A model generated the notes under the pieces. The model had not been told where the DNA came from. It was given only the letters and a program-made list of their open reading frames with translations, and did no database searches. Below, in pieces: positions 7,151-8,932 of a DNA stretch of 8,932 nucleotides. This DNA is from Chloroflexota bacterium (GTDB lineage Bacteria > Chloroflexota > Dehalococcoidia > GIF9 > UBA5629). Location: the NCBI GenBank assembly GCA_026389655.1, contig JAPLHL010000349.1, positions 1-8,932 on the forward strand. Direction: 5' to 3'. Positions within the stretch are counted from its first letter, which is position 1, and each line of letters begins with the position of its first letter. A program made the translations under genes and the position numbers.

Positions 7151-8026
7151 ATGTTTAAGGAAGTATCCAGACTCTTCTTCGCCGGCATTGATATAGGCTC
7201 CACCATGTCCAAGGCGGTCATCATAGATGCTGACGGTGTAATGCGTTCGTACGTGGTTGGCCCCACCGGCGCCGAGCACCGCCGCCGTGCCAACAAGGTC
7301 ATGGAGGACGTGATGCAAAAGGCCGGCATCATCCTCGACGAAGTCGCCTACATAATTTCCACCGGCTACGGACGGGTCAACGTCCCTTTCGCGGATAAGC
7401 AGGTCACCGAGCTCACCTGTCATGCCAGGGGCGTATCAGTGCTCTTTCCGGACGTGAAAACAGCCATTGATATCGGCGGCCAGGATGCCAAGGTGCTCAA
7501 GATCAAGAACGGCAAGCTCACCGATTTCCTGACCAACGAGAAGTGCGCTGCCGGAACGGGCAGGTTCCTGGAGGTAGCTGCCGAGACTCTGGGACTCGAT
7601 CTGAACGAGATGGGCCGTATCTCACTGCAAACCGACACTCCCGTCAAAATAAACAGCCTGTGCACCATCTTCGCCCAGCAGGAGATCATATCCCGCCTGT
7701 CCGAAGGCCAGCCGCTACCGGATATCCTGGCGGGAGTATATATCGCGGTAACGACCCGCGTGGTTAAGCTGGCACGCCAGCTCAAGGTAGAGCCCCCTGT
7801 AGTATTTACCGGAGGTGTTGCAAAGAACGTAGGCATGGTCAAGGCCATGGAGACCGTACTGGCCATGCCGGTGCTGGTCCCGGAGGAGCCGCTTATTACG
7901 GGCGCACTGGGCGCCGCTATACTGGCACGTGACCAGGCCTTCCGGTTAGTACAGGACGGCCGTTTACAGGTGAAGAAAAAGGAGCTCAGCGAAGCCTATA
8001 TAGATTTCATGGAGAAAGACAGGTGA
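7151..8026 (+). CDS. BadF/BadG/BcrA/BcrD-type ATPase, canonical electron activase subunit
   Basis: The product has 291 residues, near the size of HgdC-type activators and Azoarcus-type BzdP/BzdQ, and much shorter than Thauera BcrA. It begins at ATG 7151; GAGGGAAG at 7131-7138 is the best ribosome site, though its 12-base spacing is long. ASKHA-fold ATPase motifs are intact: GIDIGSTMSKAV (12-23), STGYGR, DIGGQDAKV and FTGGVAKN. C132 (KCAAGTGRF) and C171 (NSLCTIF) are 39 residues apart, the same spacing as the two Cys of HgdC that bridge a [4Fe-4S] cluster between two subunits. Role known for the family: ATP hydrolysis drives a conformational change that sends a low-potential electron to the reductase or dehydratase. 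It starts 18 bases after the BcrC-like gene and overlaps the next ATPase by four bases. I do not assign it as the A/P or D/Q type. Confidence 0.85.
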   Translation: MFKEVSRLFFAGIDIGSTMSKAVIIDADGVMRSYVVGPTGAEHRRRANKVMEDVMQKAGIILDEVAYIISTGYGRVNVPFADKQVTELTCHARGVSVLFPDVKTAIDIGGQDAKVLKIKNGKLTDFLTNEKCAAGTGRFLEVAAETLGLDLNEMGRISLQTDTPVKINSLCTIFAQQEIISRLSEGQPLPDILAGVYIAVTTRVVKLARQLKVEPPVVFTGGVAKNVGMVKAMETVLAMPVLVPEEPLITGALGAAILARDQAFRLVQDGRLQVKKKELSEAYIDFMEKDR

Positions 8027-8823
8027 GCGCATATTTCCTGGGAATAGATATAGGCGCGGCCGGAAGCAAGGCAGTCATAATTGAAGGGCAGAAAATCCTG
8101 GCCGCTGTGGTCATGGCATCGGGGACAAATTATTCCACCACTTCTGCCGGTGTTAAAGCTGAAGCGCTGCATCTGGCCGGGCTGAAGGAGTCCGATATCA
8201 CGGCATCGGCGGCTACCGGGATCGGCGGCAGGAACGCAGGCGCCGGCAGCTATCACGGCGTTATACTTTGCGATGCTCGCGGCGTTAACCTGGTATTTCC
8301 TACCGCCAGGACGATTATCGACATCGGGGGCCAGGGCAGCCAGATCATCACCATGGATGAGGCAGGGCGGATTATTAATTTCAACGTATCCGAGATCTGC
8401 GCCACCGGCAGCGCGCGGCTTCTGCAGGTGCTGGCACGTATCCTGCAGGTAAATATAGACGATATCGGCCCCCTTTCACTAAAGGCCACCAATCCTTCCA
8501 GCTTCTCCACTTCCTGTTCAGTTTTTCTTGAGACCGAGGTCATCACCCGCATCTCACAGGGCGATAAGCCGGAAGACATCCTGGCCGGCATACACCGGTC
8601 AATTGCTGACAAAATCAGCGGCATGTCCCGCGGGGTAACTCTGCAAAAAGATATAGTAGTAATCGGAGGCGGTGCCCTGAATATAGGACTGGTCAAAGCC
8701 ATCGAAGAAAAGCTCGAAGTCAAAGTCCTGGTTCCGGAAAACCCCCGTATCATAGCCGCCCTCGGCGCAGCCGTCATCGCCTGCGGGCATTACATGAAAA
8801 ATACTATAGACCCGCTTAATTAA
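8023..8823 (+). CDS. BadF/BadG/BcrA/BcrD-type ATPase, divergent second subunit
   Basis: The product has 266 residues. Its GTG start at 8023 overlaps the TGA of the previous gene as GTGA, with GGAG at 8011-8014 as ribosome site, so translation is probably coupled. The protein begins MSAYFLGIDIGAAGSKAVI and keeps both cluster Cys, C126 (EICATGSARLL) and C165 (TSCSVFLETE), 39 residues apart as in the upstream copy. Other motifs are altered: DIGGQDAK becomes DIGGQGSQ, CAAGTGRF becomes CATGSARL and GGVAKN becomes GGGALN. This fits a heterodimer in which each subunit gives one Cys pair to a shared [4Fe-4S] cluster, as in class I benzoyl-CoA reductases. The altered copy may have reduced or no ATPase activity, but that is inference. 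The four-gene set with small ATPases resembles the Azoarcus-type (bzd/mbd) arrangement more than the Thauera type. Confidence 0.82.
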   Translation: MSAYFLGIDIGAAGSKAVIIEGQKILAAVVMASGTNYSTTSAGVKAEALHLAGLKESDITASAATGIGGRNAGAGSYHGVILCDARGVNLVFPTARTIIDIGGQGSQIITMDEAGRIINFNVSEICATGSARLLQVLARILQVNIDDIGPLSLKATNPSSFSTSCSVFLETEVITRISQGDKPEDILAGIHRSIADKISGMSRGVTLQKDIVVIGGGALNIGLVKAIEEKLEVKVLVPENPRIIAALGAAVIACGHYMKNTIDPLN

Positions 8824-8842
8824 TGCCAATAGTGAGCATCAA

Positions 8843-8899
8843 CTCCCCGGAATCGGCCCTTTAAACGGCCCACTGCGGTTCATTCACAAAAGCGGGGAG
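8843..8899 (+). promoter_or_regulatory. Inverted repeat after the cluster; possible Shine-Dalgarno-masking leader or weak terminator
   Basis: CTCCCCG (8843-8849) pairs perfectly with CGGGGAG (8893-8899), with 43 bases between them. A small GGCC/GGCC hairpin (8855-8858 with 8867-8870) lies inside. GGGGAG would be a strong ribosome site for a following gene, so pairing could hide it. No T-run follows, which argues against an intrinsic terminator. The stem is short and the loop long, so it may be chance. Confidence 0.25.
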
Positions 8900-8905
8900 A
8901 TACGT

Positions 8906-8932
8906 TTAGCTACCATTGAAAAGGATAGAGTG
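8906..8932 (+). CDS. Possible start of a further gene (cut by the window edge)
   Basis: In the second forward frame the last codons read LATIEKDRV, after GGGGAG at 8894-8899 with six bases between. The peptide has the look of an enoyl-CoA hydratase/isomerase N-terminus, which would fit acyl-CoA degradation. The codon at the expected start (8906) is TTA, which is not a normal start. GTG at 8930, with AGGA at 8922-8925, is an alternative. Nine codons cannot identify a protein, so this is only a pointer to what may follow. Confidence 0.15.

Overview
The window looks like part of a strict anaerobe's chromosome that handles aromatic or other acyl-CoA compounds. The taxon is not certain. The lipoprotein type, the Cys-rich DUF3795 protein and the benzoyl-CoA-reductase-like genes would suit a sediment Chloroflexota (Dehalococcoidia-like) bacterium or a syntrophic or sulfate-reducing lineage. 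There is no rRNA, tRNA, CRISPR array or transposase.

Layout. (1) Positions 1-897 hold the 3' part of a secreted lipoprotein gene with a visible lipobox. (2) A convergent minus-strand gene at 1006-1539 encodes a Cys-rich DUF3795 protein with a C-terminal zinc ribbon. (3) The intergenic region 1540-1749 carries candidate promoters for both divergent genes and an AT-rich dyad. (4) Gene 1750-4410 encodes one 886-residue polypeptide: a complete classical (non-CoA-acylating type) aldehyde dehydrogenase fused to a complete iron-dependent alcohol dehydrogenase. It resembles AdhE in layout but not in its aldehyde dehydrogenase half. (5) Gap 4411-4732 holds a strong terminator hairpin, then a promoter whose -10 lies inside a perfect 22-bp palindrome. 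(6) Four co-directional genes at 4733-8823 resemble an ATP-dependent class I benzoyl-CoA reductase: two different BcrB/BcrC (HgdA/HgdB) type subunits and two different BadF/BadG/BcrA/BcrD ATPases. The first is broken: its reading frame shifts near 5660, and about 60-70 residues expected in the family are missing there. (7) The last 109 bases contain an inverted repeat and perhaps the start of a further gene.

Proposed joint role (inference). The ATPase pair would use ATP hydrolysis to push low-potential electrons into the two-subunit reductase, which would reduce an aromatic acyl-CoA ring or dehydrate a 2-hydroxyacyl-CoA. The upstream fusion could oxidise an alcohol through its aldehyde to the free acid, for example benzyl alcohol to benzoate, and so supply substrate. 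It is separately transcribed, however, so that link rests on proximity only. The main points to check are the unusual fusion, the broken reductase subunit and the two palindromic operator candidates.
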